A stretch of DNA of 52,067 nt from Planctomycetota bacterium. GTDB taxonomy: Bacteria; Planctomycetota; Phycisphaerae; Phycisphaerales; SM1A02. Location of the stretch: contig JADFSH010000009.1 in the NCBI GenBank assembly GCA_022560875.1, positions 1 to 52,067 on the forward strand. Reading direction: 5' to 3'. This document shows, piece by piece, positions 43,664-52,067 of the stretch. Made by a program: the position numbers and the translations under genes. The stretch's first letter is position 1. Each line of letters starts with the position of its first letter. The notes below the pieces were generated by a model that was given only the letters and a program-made list of their open reading frames with translations, ran no database searches and had not been told where the DNA came from.

Positions 43664-45055
43664 TTATTCGTTGAAAGTTCCCACCACCCGCGTCGAAATC
43701 TGATCCTCAAGCCTGGTGACATCCATATCAAGTGTATTGTCGCGTTCGCGTTTGGAGTCGATCATACGGATTGCGTGCATAACGGTGGTATGGTCTCTCC
43801 CCCCGAAGTAGCTGCCGATTTCTTCCAGACTGAAGCGGGTATGTTTCCGGGCCAGCCACATACCGATCTGTCGCGGCAAGGCAATGGATTTGTGGCGCCT
43901 TTTTGAGAGGAGATCGGTCAGTTTCACGTCATAGTAGCCGGTTATGGCGTCAATGATCTCCTGAATGGTTGGATTCGCGGATTGAGAGGAACCGGTGGGT
44001 TCGCCAATTGCCTGCTTGGCAAGGTCGAGATTGATGGGCGTGTTGCTGATCAACGCCAAGCCCTGAATCTTTGTGATCGCGCCTTCGAGTTCACGAATAT
44101 TTGAATCGATTTTTGCGGCGATATAGCTGGCCACATCGTCAGGTAAATCGAGGTTACGCAGATTTGACTTGTTTTTTACGATTGCCACGCGTGTTTCGTA
44201 ACAGGGTTTCTCGATTCGCGCCACGAGACCGCAGTTGAAGCGACTGGTAAGCCGCTCTTCGAGATCGGGGATCTCGTTGGGGAGGGCGTCCGAGCTGAGA
44301 ATGATCTGCCGACCGGTCTGGTAAAGGCTGTTGAAGGTATGGAAAAATTCTTCCTGGGTGCGATCACGCTTGGAGAGATCGTGAATATCGTCAATGACGA
44401 GGATATCGACATTCCGGAACCGATGGCGGAATTGAGCCATCAGCCCCGCCTGCACGGCATCGAGGAATTGTGTCATAAATCCATTACAGGAAACGTAATA
44501 GATTCTCATGCTGGGGCGATGGCGGATGGCAAGCTGGCAGATGGCTTGCAAGAGATGAGTTTTCCCCAAGCCAACCCCGCCGTGGATGAATAACGGGTTA
44601 TAGGCACGACCGGGTTTTTGCGCCACGGCATAGGAAGCCGCATGGGCCAGACGATTACCCGGCCCGACAATGAAATTATCAAAAGAATAATCCGGGCTTA
44701 TCAACATATCGTCGTCGCTCGAGAGCAACCCACGATCAGTAGAGTCTCCATTCACAAACTCAGGATTGATGGAGTCGTCCCGGGGAGCAGGATGACTCTC
44801 AACCAGATCCGCGTCTCCCACAAAGCGAACGGCAAGGAGACGACCTGTTACCGATTGAGCCGCTTCCGTAAACTGCTCCACGCAGCAGCGTTGCAGATAC
44901 TTGAGCTGCACCGGCTCCTTGACGAGCAGCCGCAGGGTCCCTCCGGATATTTCCAGCGGCTCAATATCGTCGAACCAATGACGGCACATGCTCGGGTGGT
45001 TTGATCGTAAATGCGCATTGATAGCGTCCCTGGTATGCGGATCTGGTCTTCCCAT
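43664..45055 (-). CDS. dnaA: Chromosomal replication initiator DnaA
   Basis: A 463-residue AAA+ initiator with all four domains. Domain I spans about 1-80; an acidic linker follows; domain III starts with YSFDNFIVGPGNRLAHAAS and has Walker A GGVGLGKT (159-166), Walker B VIDDIH and the sensor segment SSDALP. The DNA-binding domain IV carries RHKSIALPRQIGMWLARKHT and the signature DHTTVMHAI. The frame is open to a TTG at 45109, but GAGG 8 bases before the ATG at 45055 makes that the better start. Neither dnaN nor recF is next to it, unlike many bacteria. Confidence 0.95.
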   Translation of the reverse strand: MGRPDPHTRDAINAHLRSNHPSMCRHWFDDIEPLEISGGTLRLLVKEPVQLKYLQRCCVEQFTEAAQSVTGRLLAVRFVGDADLVESHPAPRDDSINPEFVNGDSTDRGLLSSDDDMLISPDYSFDNFIVGPGNRLAHAASYAVAQKPGRAYNPLFIHGGVGLGKTHLLQAICQLAIRHRPSMRIYYVSCNGFMTQFLDAVQAGLMAQFRHRFRNVDILVIDDIHDLSKRDRTQEEFFHTFNSLYQTGRQIILSSDALPNEIPDLEERLTSRFNCGLVARIEKPCYETRVAIVKNKSNLRNLDLPDDVASYIAAKIDSNIRELEGAITKIQGLALISNTPINLDLAKQAIGEPTGSSQSANPTIQEIIDAITGYYDVKLTDLLSKRRHKSIALPRQIGMWLARKHTRFSLEEIGSYFGGRDHTTVMHAIRMIDSKRERDNTLDMDVTRLEDQISTRVVGTFNE

Positions 45056-45236
45056 CAATCTCGCCTCGACACTTGAATTTTGTGAATTAAGGCTAACGAC
45101 ACTGTTCAAGAAGTGAGTTCGAGTGCGCTCCCACGATCCATCGTTTCATGCACAAAGTCATTCACTTCACCAGTGTGGAATTTAGAGAGATTTTGTCATC
45201 AAGTCAACCCTGACAGAATGCGATTCTCAGGACATG

Positions 45237-46157
45237 TCAACTCTTTGACGAAAGTGCTTCGATTTCAGCCAGTTGTTTTTCGTAACGCAAGCGATTAGCG
45301 CGATGATCCATGAGAAAATGAACGCGGGATGACTGTTCTTCTCCCACGAGTTTGCTCAACATCTCACGGGATAATCCGAGATTTGTTCTTCGGGAGGCGT
45401 GAACGAGCACGATTGCCTCCGCCTTCCATACGGAAAGCAACTTGGCGATGTCACCAACATGCAGGTGCTTGCCGATTTTTGCACGTGAATAGTGATCGCT
45501 CTCAAAGAAGGTACATTCAGAAATGATGATCTTTGCTTCAGCAAACTCATCCCGGAACAAAAACGGCCCGAATTCAGTGTCGCCGGTGTAAGCGATCAGG
45601 GGGATCTCCAGAATTCGCGTGATTTCCACGCCCTTTTGTTTCAATTCCCGCAGTTTTTCCTGCGGCAAGCCGAAAAATTCCTCTTTGAGCTTGCTGCGAT
45701 ACTCGATGATCGCGTAGCCAAGCGCCGTAACGGTGTGACTCATTTCAATCGCCCGAATACGAATATTACGCTTGATCTCGAACTCTGCGCCCGGTTCCAG
45801 CGGTATCACTTCAAATTTTGTGTTTTGCTTTTCCAACTCAACCCAGGACTGCATCATCTTGTTGATGGCATCTGCCAGCTCCGGGTGGCAGATGCATTTG
45901 CCGACCCCCATTCGCTGAAACATGCGCTGGCTGAAGTAGTAGGGCAGGCCGGCCACATGATCCATATGGCCGTGACTGATGGCAACGTAGGGCGAGGAAA
46001 GGGCAATGCGAGGGCACAAACCGATATCAAATGTCACATCAAGCTCCGGGAGCTGAACCACCGTCTGCTCACCGGCAACGCTGACCCCCTGTATGCGATA
46101 AGGCGGAAGATAAAGAAAACCAACCTGTCCCACTCGGGGTGGGGGCTTGGGCAGCAT
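45237..46157 (-). CDS. Metallo-beta-lactamase fold hydrolase related to ribonuclease Z
   Basis: A 306-residue MBL-fold enzyme. The metal motif H62-x-H64-x-D66-H67 (SHGHMDH) and further ligands in MSHT, GDTEFG and VHASRR are in RNase Z-like order, with an ESDHYSRAKIGKHLHVGD loop. The tRNA-processing exosite arm of RNase Z is not evident, and related proteins act on small phosphodiester or other substrates, so tRNA 3' processing is possible but unproven. GGAG 8 bases upstream of the ATG supports the start. It lies between dnaA (same strand) and the tRNA-Glu gene. The 5' leader holds a small CGGCG-TTTTCA-CGCCG hairpin. Confidence 0.78.
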   Translation of the reverse strand: MLPKPPPRVGQVGFLYLPPYRIQGVSVAGEQTVVQLPELDVTFDIGLCPRIALSSPYVAISHGHMDHVAGLPYYFSQRMFQRMGVGKCICHPELADAINKMMQSWVELEKQNTKFEVIPLEPGAEFEIKRNIRIRAIEMSHTVTALGYAIIEYRSKLKEEFFGLPQEKLRELKQKGVEITRILEIPLIAYTGDTEFGPFLFRDEFAEAKIIISECTFFESDHYSRAKIGKHLHVGDIAKLLSVWKAEAIVLVHASRRTNLGLSREMLSKLVGEEQSSRVHFLMDHRANRLRYEKQLAEIEALSSKS

Positions 46158-46329
46158 CGTGAAATCTCCTTCGACGGCGTTTTCACGCCGCCAGGTCGCT
46201 AGGTCTCTGTTGCCATGCTAAGGCACCAGATCGTTCAGTCAATTTGTCATTCAGGAATTCGCATGATTTTGAAAAGGAAAACGGCGAGCCGGAATCACCT
46301 GAAGTCTGGTGCCGTCATCAGGAAGTCGC

Positions 46330-46358
46330 TTGCTCTTCTGAGATGCGTTTCATATCCT
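46330..46358 (+). promoter_or_regulatory. Possible promoter of tRNA-Glu
   Basis: TTGCTC (46330-46335) and TATCCT (46353-46358) are separated by 17 bases and end 10 bases before the mature tRNA 5' end. Matches to the -35 and -10 consensus are 3 and 4 of 6, so support is positional. Confidence 0.3.
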
Positions 46359-46368
46359 CATCCGCCCT

Positions 46369-46441
46369 GCCCCGTTCGTCTAGTGGCCCAGGACGCCGGG
46401 TTCTCATCCCGGTAACAGGGGTTCGAGTCCCCTACGGGGTA
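46369..46441 (+). tRNA. tRNA-Glu (anticodon CTC)
   Basis: A 73-base cloverleaf. The acceptor stem is GCCCCGT pairing with ACGGGGT, with one G-T pair at position 1-72. The anticodon stem is CCGGG/CCCGG around loop TTCTCAT, giving anticodon CTC, which reads GAG. The T stem is AGGGG/CCCCT with loop TTCGAGT. The discriminator base is A and CCA is not encoded. The serine recombinase and BREX genes begin directly to the right, which fits use of this locus as an island border. Confidence 0.95.
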
Positions 46442-46536
46442 TTCTCCATTGATATTGAGGTGGTGCGTAGCGCCTGCGGATCAACGCGGGTGTGCTGCTT
46501 TTTGAGGCTTGTCCCGGGTCAGAATTTGAAGCCAAA

Positions 46537-48462
46537 TCAGGAGGCGAAAGGCACCGGAATCGTGATGGTTTCGGTCAGCGTGGTCAGTGAACCGCCGAAG
46601 ATCATGGGCAGCTTGCGAAGCGAGAGACGCAACTCGTTTCGGTCCAGATCGATGACGATCCCGTCAACGCAGCGTCGGATCGCGGCCTGCCGCCGATCGA
46701 GCGGGTTGTCACTGAGCGAGATCCGGAGCGAGGCGATGAATCCCGCCGTCTCGGTGATCAACTCCTGGCACTCCTCTTCCGTGATCGCAAGGTTCTCAAG
46801 CGATTCCAATTGATCCTCAAGCTGCTCGCGTTCCTGGGTCAACTCGGAGAGCCGTACATCAGCCAGGTTCTTGTTCCTGGCGGTGATGTTATCGAGGAGA
46901 TTCCGCACTTTGCGATCGATTTTTCTCACTTGTGATTTGATCGACGCTTGGGTCTTTGCTATCTCCGTGATGTCGCTACCGATCTGCTCGTCTAGCACAT
47001 CAGCCATGCGATCCTGAGCATCATCACCGATGAACGGTTTGTAGAGGTCAATAACGGCCTCGATCACTGCTTCTTCAAGCAGTTCCTTCTTCAATCTCCC
47101 GATCTGACATGTACTGCGGCCATGTCTGATGTACCCGCCGCACGCGTAGCCGAGGGTCTTGTGCCGTTTACCGTTCTTGTCGCGGCGGCTCAGGTATTGC
47201 GAATGGCCTTCGTAGCGATTGCCGCATCGTCCGCACGTCATCAGCTTCGACAAAAGGTACTTGGACCTCGGACCGGTCCAACCTCCAGGAGGCTCTCGTG
47301 ATCCGACTTTCTTGCCGGTACGCGAGTTGATTCCTCGTTGCAGTACCGAGGTCTCCAACTCCTCGCGAAGGAACTTGGCCGCTTCCCACTTGCGCCGACT
47401 CACGATCACGGGATGCGTGTCCGGCACTACGATCCAATCAGACTCGTCATTGAACTCGAGCCGATGGGATTGAGCCTGCGGCCGCTCGATTGCCTGTCCG
47501 TTCGAGATTCTGTGGAATCGGGCATCGGTGCGCCGATTCCAGACGGTGTCCCCGACGTAGACGGGATTGGTCAGGATCGACCTGATCGTCGTGATCGACC
47601 ACTTGCCTCGATACCGCCGGTCCCAACCCGGGCCGCGGGGTGAGAGAACACCCTTCCTGTTCAGAGCATCTGCGACCGCCTTGTAGCCGCGGCGCTCCTC
47701 GACATACAGTCGAAAGATCTCACGCAAGGTCGCAACTCGCGATTTATCGCTGAGCACGAGCTTGCAGTAATCACTTCGTGACGTGACGATCGTCTCTCCG
47801 CGCGGCAACGATCGCGTGAGCTTCACATTCTCGTCGTATATCTCCTTTGCCCCATCCCGCATAAAGCGCACATGCATCAGGAACAACCCTGAAGTGCTCT
47901 GATAGCGAAGGTCATACCCATAGGGCGGCACCCCACCCATCCAAGCACCCCTGGCATCATCCCCGACCCCAGAATTGACCTTTGACAACAGACCACGGAT
48001 GGTGACCTTTGAGAGGTCTTTCGATTCCTGCCGGGCCTGCCACTGCTTGACTGGGCGGATCAGATCGTCGGTACTGTCACCGGTGAAATTCTCTGACACG
48101 TAGAGCACTTCGATCCCCTGCATATGGAGCAAGTGCCGGTAGTACCCAGCCTCATCGTTGCCGACACGACCGAACCGCTTGACGTCGTACACGATGACGA
48201 ACTGGAATTCGCAACGCTTCCGTTTGGCATCCGCCATCAACGCCTGGAACGCCCGCCGACCGACCGTGCTCGTGCCGCTGACCGCGTCGTCGGTGTAGTA
48301 CCGATGCACCCGGAATCCATGCTCCTCCGCATACGCCTCAATGGCCGCTTTCTGATCAGGAATCGACTGCTCCTGCCGATCAGTGGATCGCCGCAAATAG
48401 CCAACGGCAACCTGTGATTTCCTGTCCTGCTTCGCGTATCCCGTGCCTGGATTTCGTGCCAT
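46537..48462 (-). CDS. Large serine recombinase (site-specific integrase)
   Basis: A 641-residue large serine recombinase that integrates or excises DNA. The catalytic domain begins GYLRRSTDRQEQ with the nucleophile Ser26, and contains the downstream conserved Arg/Asp cluster (VIVYDVKRFGRVGNDEAGYY). The recombinase domain (about 210-320, with NRKGVLSPRG and LTNPVYVGD) is followed by a zinc ribbon (CGRCGNRYEG, then a YACGGY...C pair) and a long coiled coil (about 490-600). GGAGG 7 bases before the ATG is a strong ribosome site. It lies between tRNA-Glu and brxL, both encoded in the putative defence island, and is the likely mover of that island. Confidence 0.92.
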   Translation of the reverse strand: MARNPGTGYAKQDRKSQVAVGYLRRSTDRQEQSIPDQKAAIEAYAEEHGFRVHRYYTDDAVSGTSTVGRRAFQALMADAKRKRCEFQFVIVYDVKRFGRVGNDEAGYYRHLLHMQGIEVLYVSENFTGDSTDDLIRPVKQWQARQESKDLSKVTIRGLLSKVNSGVGDDARGAWMGGVPPYGYDLRYQSTSGLFLMHVRFMRDGAKEIYDENVKLTRSLPRGETIVTSRSDYCKLVLSDKSRVATLREIFRLYVEERRGYKAVADALNRKGVLSPRGPGWDRRYRGKWSITTIRSILTNPVYVGDTVWNRRTDARFHRISNGQAIERPQAQSHRLEFNDESDWIVVPDTHPVIVSRRKWEAAKFLREELETSVLQRGINSRTGKKVGSREPPGGWTGPRSKYLLSKLMTCGRCGNRYEGHSQYLSRRDKNGKRHKTLGYACGGYIRHGRSTCQIGRLKKELLEEAVIEAVIDLYKPFIGDDAQDRMADVLDEQIGSDITEIAKTQASIKSQVRKIDRKVRNLLDNITARNKNLADVRLSELTQEREQLEDQLESLENLAITEEECQELITETAGFIASLRISLSDNPLDRRQAAIRRCVDGIVIDLDRNELRLSLRKLPMIFGGSLTTLTETITIPVPFAS

Positions 48463-48833
48463 GATGATGCCTCCAAGTCTTTGTCACCACAGCACATAGG
48501 GGCATGAGAGGACCCCGATAGCAAGGCCATCTGGTCCGATATCGTATTGAATTTACCCAGATCTGGCCGAATTGCGGCCAATTAACCGCACCGTGGCGGA
48601 GGCGGAGAGCATCCTGTTCATGGCCGGAGACAACGACACTGATGGTCGCCAAATACTGGCGAGAGAATCTGTACGGCCCATACCAATTACACGGACAGTC
48701 TCCGCAGCTGATACACCATAGTCAGACGATGGACAGAGCGACCTCCGGGTGTCCACCCCGGAAGTTACTGTTCACAAAATGAGTCGAACACTCTGACCTT
48801 TACTCATTCCAGTCGACTTACACGAACGTCCAT
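48463..48833. other. Non-coding stretch between recombinase and brxL
   Basis: These 371 bases hold only short frames without similarity. Visible structure is a hairpin TCCGGG-7 nt-CCCGGA near 48742-48760, which lies after the brxL stop on its strand and could end transcription though no T-run follows, and TGCGG-8 nt-CCGCA near 48575-48592. A recombinase attachment half-site could lie here or between the recombinase and the tRNA, but none can be identified by eye. Confidence 0.45.
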
Positions 48834-50882
48834 CTAATCCGCCCCTAGCGCCTTGAAAACGGCGTCGATAGGATCCGCATAGAAACTGGTCTGAAACTTC
48901 GCAAACAGTTCTCCAGGCACGCTCGGGATAGCACCAACGCTCGCCATCGGCAGGAGCAGCCGCTTGCCGCCTGCGTCGAAGACCACTTGCAGGGTCTCGG
49001 CAACATTCTCCACTGGCACAACACTTCCACCAAGGCTCATGCTGCCTAGAACCACCATTTGTGATTGCACCGGCTTTCCGAGTACTGCCGAGCAAAGAGC
49101 CACGAACGTCGCCAGCGTAAGGCTCGATGTGGGACCTGTATTGTGCAGTTCCACGACGTGCAGATGGTAATCATGATCACCGAATTTGATGGAGGCACTT
49201 ACGTTGTTCGCATTCGCCTTGAAGAAATCGAATCCGACCTTTACTGCCTCCTTGGCTGCAGAACTCGATCCCAAGCCTGACATCTTTAGCGCTCCATTGC
49301 CGGCGGTGACTTGGGTCTCCATACGATAAAGTCCCAGATGATTGTCGTTTCCCCGAGAAACGATATGGAGTACACCAGGATTCATAGGGCCGTCGGGGAT
49401 GAGCGATCCGCCTCCCTGCTCCGGAACGCTGACGAAGTGCTCCTCGTTTGAGTCTTGGTCGATGTAACTGAAGTGAACGTCGTAGAATTCCATCCCCCCT
49501 ATCTTCTTCAGCTGTTCCTTGATCCTTCTTCGTGCCTCAAGTGCATACTCGAGACATCGCCGCACAGCGTCCTTTTCATAGTCCTCGTGTGGGTAAAGCA
49601 GTTTAAGCAGACCGGACACGGTACGTCGTACAGCGATGGTATCCCGCTGGTTGAGATCGCGCCCCAGTCGGAAGTACTTGTTGATTGCGTCACCGAAGGT
49701 GCGCTTTCGCATTTCACGGAGTGCTTCTGCAAGATAGTCGGTGATGAGACCGTATTGGTTGGTCAGGAACTCGGGTCTCATCTTCGGGATTTCCCAACCT
49801 GGAATATACGCGTGAAAACGGTCGAAGAACGCGGAGTCGATCATTGCTTCTGGGAATGGCGCGAAGAGGTGGCTTGTCTTGATGAGCGTTTCGACGTTAC
49901 TGATGTTTCCAATAAAGACCATTGATGCATACGCGGCCACAGAGTCACGACCCCTGGCAAAGGACCCAGAAGCCATGTAGTCCTTCATGATCTGGACACC
50001 GTCCTTGTCCTTGAAGGAGATGCCGGCAACTTCATCGAACGCGACCACATCCCATACGCCTACCAGGCCCACAGTCCGTCGGGCGAGGTTGTAGAACAGG
50101 TTGGCTACGGTGGTCTGGCCGCCGGAGATCAAGATGCTGTTGGGGCTGATCTCCTTGTAGATATGGCTCTTGCCGGTACCCTTCGGTCCCAGCTCGCAGA
50201 CGTTGTAGTTGTTCTCCACCAAAGGGATCATGCGTGCGAGGAGATGCCACTTCACGCGATCGTCGAAGTGAGTCGGCTCCAAACCGGTCGAGCGAATCAG
50301 TACGTCGATCCACTCCGACTCGGTGAATGCCCTTCGCCCTTGGAAGAACTCCTCCATGTCCATATTGGGCATTTGGATGGGCTTGATATCGCGGATGACG
50401 AATGGCGAGCTCTTCTGGCCCTCCTCGAAGAAGTACTCCACAGTGAGAATCGCCCAGATCCCACCCGCGAGGAGCTTCTCGTACTGTTTCACGAAGCTGC
50501 TGTTGACCTCGACACTCTTGATTCCGAGGTTTGCGAGGAGCGCCTCATAAACGTCACGGCGCTCGTTGAGTGTGACACTCACCTTGTCAATGATCTTGAG
50601 GCTGCCTCGCTCTCGGATTGTCGACTTGACCTTCTCCGCTTCATCTGGTCGCACGTAGTTCTCAGCAAGCACGCGTTTGACCGTCTGCATTCCATCCTCG
50701 ATGATCTCTGGATCCGTGGAGGCACAGTAGGTCCCGAGCAGGTACTCGAGGACGTACACGGGCACGTTCGCGCCTTCCTTGACGAGCTTAGTGAGGTCCT
50801 TGCGGACGACTCGGCCAGCAAAGTGCTGGGTGAGCATCTCATCCAAGTTCGACTCGACGGTTTCTTGTGTTTCAGAAGTCAT
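48834..50882 (-). CDS. brxL: BREX protein BrxL (AAA+ with Lon-like C-terminal domain)
   Basis: A 682-residue protein of type 1 BREX phage defence. The central AAA+ ATPase has Walker A GPKGTGKS (232-239), Walker B AFDE with D283-E284, and the ISGGQTTVANLFYNL segment typical of BrxL. The C-terminal 120 residues fold like a Lon protease domain. However, the catalytic Ser motif GPSAG reads GPTSS (583-587, Thr585) and the catalytic Lys of EKLL reads ETL (Thr630), so the Ser-Lys dyad is missing. BrxL is a DNA-binding ring motor in known systems rather than a protease. Its ATG overlaps the pglZ stop by 11 bases, so the two are co-translated, with brxL as the last BREX gene. Confidence 0.93.
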   Translation of the reverse strand: MTSETQETVESNLDEMLTQHFAGRVVRKDLTKLVKEGANVPVYVLEYLLGTYCASTDPEIIEDGMQTVKRVLAENYVRPDEAEKVKSTIRERGSLKIIDKVSVTLNERRDVYEALLANLGIKSVEVNSSFVKQYEKLLAGGIWAILTVEYFFEEGQKSSPFVIRDIKPIQMPNMDMEEFFQGRRAFTESEWIDVLIRSTGLEPTHFDDRVKWHLLARMIPLVENNYNVCELGPKGTGKSHIYKEISPNSILISGGQTTVANLFYNLARRTVGLVGVWDVVAFDEVAGISFKDKDGVQIMKDYMASGSFARGRDSVAAYASMVFIGNISNVETLIKTSHLFAPFPEAMIDSAFFDRFHAYIPGWEIPKMRPEFLTNQYGLITDYLAEALREMRKRTFGDAINKYFRLGRDLNQRDTIAVRRTVSGLLKLLYPHEDYEKDAVRRCLEYALEARRRIKEQLKKIGGMEFYDVHFSYIDQDSNEEHFVSVPEQGGGSLIPDGPMNPGVLHIVSRGNDNHLGLYRMETQVTAGNGALKMSGLGSSSAAKEAVKVGFDFFKANANNVSASIKFGDHDYHLHVVELHNTGPTSSLTLATFVALCSAVLGKPVQSQMVVLGSMSLGGSVVPVENVAETLQVVFDAGGKRLLLPMASVGAIPSVPGELFAKFQTSFYADPIDAVFKALGAD

Positions 50883-52067
50883 CGGTGAATGCCCTGTCGA
50901 TTATTACATCTACTGCTTCATGCTCGATACCCGTATCAGCTTCCTGGAGAACGAGGCGATATGGTCGGCGCTTATCAAACTCACGATCCTGGAGCGTCAA
51001 CGTCACCCACTTGCGCCGGTCATCAAGAGACTCCGATGTGCTGTCAAAGGTGACGGTGTCAACATTGGTGACTGGCGTGTCTCCGTCGTAGACAGCGATC
51101 TTCAGGGTCACCGGCTTGATGCGGTCACCTGCCGACTCCATCTGGAGCAGCTCGAATCGATGCCGCGACGTTGTGATCTTGTGACCGGCGCCAAGCACGT
51201 GAACAGGCACGAACTTCGTCGCTGTCTTGCCACGTGTGCCCTTGTCCTTGCGATGTCGCACCGTGATGACCGGCACTACGACCTCCTGTGGCATGGCCCC
51301 GCCGTGGAAGTACTTCGCTCCGCCAGCGAAATGAAAGCGATTCGTGCCCTTCGGGATCCAGAACTCCATGCCACCTTCGGCACCCGCAGTGACCTTGGTG
51401 AAGCCATGTAGAGCGGCGGGATGGTCTCCCAAATCCCGGCCAAGAAGGTATCGTTTCTTGGCAATGACCGTGCCATCGGGCTTGTCTCCGAGGCTACTCT
51501 TGTCCGTCTGGTCCGGACCGGATTCGGTGAAGAGAAAGCCGTGGTCGGCCGTTATCAGCACGAAGTTTCCGTTGAGGTTGTCGATAACGTAGCGCACGAT
51601 ACCCGCAAGCTGGACGATGGTTCTCCGAACCGCCGCGAAGGTCCGATCTTCGGTAGATGCGGAATCGCCAACTGAGTCAATGATGTTGTGGTAGATGTAG
51701 ACGACCCGGCTATCAGCAACAAGGGCGCGCCCATCCTCTTTCTTAAGGGCGATCAGTTCGTCCGCTCTCAAGGCAAGCCCTTTCACGCTGGCCAGAATCA
51801 ATCCTCGCTGATCGATGCTTGCTGTGGACTTGCCGTCGGCGAGCACCGTTCCATTGTCCTGGTACTCAAGGGTCCGGTGTGGCAAGAGGCTTGCCATGCC
51901 CAAGGCCGTGTAGGAAGGAAGTACGCCAAGTTGAGATGACAGCGTGGCCTCGAAGCGATACTTGCCATTGAGATCGCGTGTCAGCTCCTCAGCTGCTTCG
52001 TAGCGGAAGGCGTCGCTGATGATGACAAACATACGACGGTTGTCGGCCTTGCCGAGCCAGGGTTTGA
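50872..52067 (-). CDS. pglZ: BREX protein PglZ/BrxZ, 5' part beyond the window edge
   Basis: The open frame continues off the right edge; 398 codons are visible, and the full protein is normally about 850 residues. It belongs to the alkaline phosphatase superfamily: the VIISDAFRYE segment carries the metal-binding Asp of the core, and LITADHGFLF holds the Asp-His pair of the second metal site. PglZ is the signature protein of BREX systems and is needed for host methylation and phage exclusion. Eleven bases of overlap with brxL give the pglZ-brxL order of type 1 BREX. The frame through the edge reads KPWLGKADNRRM before the segment, so the internal Met at 52032 is not the start. Confidence 0.92.
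   Translation of the reverse strand, partial: KPWLGKADNRRMFVIISDAFRYEAAEELTRDLNGKYRFEATLSSQLGVLPSYTALGMASLLPHRTLEYQDNGTVLADGKSTASIDQRGLILASVKGLALRADELIALKKEDGRALVADSRVVYIYHNIIDSVGDSASTEDRTFAAVRRTIVQLAGIVRYVIDNLNGNFVLITADHGFLFTESGPDQTDKSSLGDKPDGTVIAKKRYLLGRDLGDHPAALHGFTKVTAGAEGGMEFWIPKGTNRFHFAGGAKYFHGGAMPQEVVVPVITVRHRKDKGTRGKTATKFVPVHVLGAGHKITTSRHRFELLQMESAGDRIKPVTLKIAVYDGDTPVTNVDTVTFDSTSESLDDRRKWVTLTLQDREFDKRRPYRLVLQEADTGIEHEAVDVIIDRAFTDDF

Noticed and set aside
45056-45109. TTG start that would lengthen DnaA by 18 residues
   Set aside because: No ribosome site before the TTG; the ATG at 45055 has GAGG at good spacing and starts with domain I.
48553-48756. 67-residue minus-strand frame between recombinase and brxL
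   Set aside because: No ribosome site, no similarity and weak coding character; treated as non-coding.
46442-48833. Direct repeat of the tRNA-Glu 3' end as an attachment site
   Set aside because: No second copy of the tRNA 3' end was found within the window; the other island end lies outside it.

Overview
The window reads as chromosomal DNA of a planctomycete, most likely class Phycisphaerae. This is inferred from gene content: a membrane protein with the C-x2-C-GYDLR zinc ribbon common in that class, an FG-GAP/TPR gene pair, a short ECF sigma factor, a MoxR/DUF58/BatA/VWA cluster, and dispersed palindromes of the planctomycete type. Base composition is moderately GC-rich and uniform up to about 46.4 kb. 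No rRNA gene or CRISPR array was found. The only RNA gene seen is a tRNA-Glu.

Left part (1-12.4 kb): a truncated YcaQ-type DNA glycosylase; a YcxB-like membrane protein; an iron block in which a VIT-family exporter or storage transporter is divergent from feoA-feoB and a small Cys-rich FeoB partner, with a perfect dyad before feoA; a cupin divergent from malate dehydrogenase, which ends in a clear terminator; a zinc-ribbon membrane protein; a Ca-binding FG-GAP protein followed by a TPR protein; and an ECF sigma factor overlapping a small membrane protein.

Middle part (12.4-28.5 kb): a fused cobalamin-binding/MeaB-type GTPase, an ArsC-like phosphatase, an ankyrin membrane protein, argS, a VKOR-DsbA-DsbA fusion, a soluble sugar dehydrogenase, comEC, DNA polymerase III delta', a secreted thioredoxin, lgt and trpD. 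Short intergenic gaps and several convergent pairs mark small transcription units.

Large operon (42.2 down to 28.5 kb, minus strand): moxR, DUF58, a BatA/VWA protein, a second VWA protein, a 1234-residue coiled-coil membrane protein, a Ser/Gln-rich secreted protein, a prenyltransferase-repeat protein and a protein with an NPCBM-like end. Spacing is tight, with two 2-base gaps and one 4-base overlap, so the products probably form one envelope assembly or stress system driven by the MoxR chaperone ATPase. Its detailed job is unknown and it is the best candidate here for an undescribed system.

Right part: mutM (TTG start), dnaA with a 430-base non-coding region beyond its 3' end, an RNase Z-like hydrolase and tRNA-Glu(CTC). 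Immediately after the tRNA come a large serine recombinase and, still on the minus strand, brxL and the 3' part of pglZ/brxZ, the end of a BREX phage-defence operon whose remaining genes lie beyond the right edge. The tRNA looks like the left border of a defence island.
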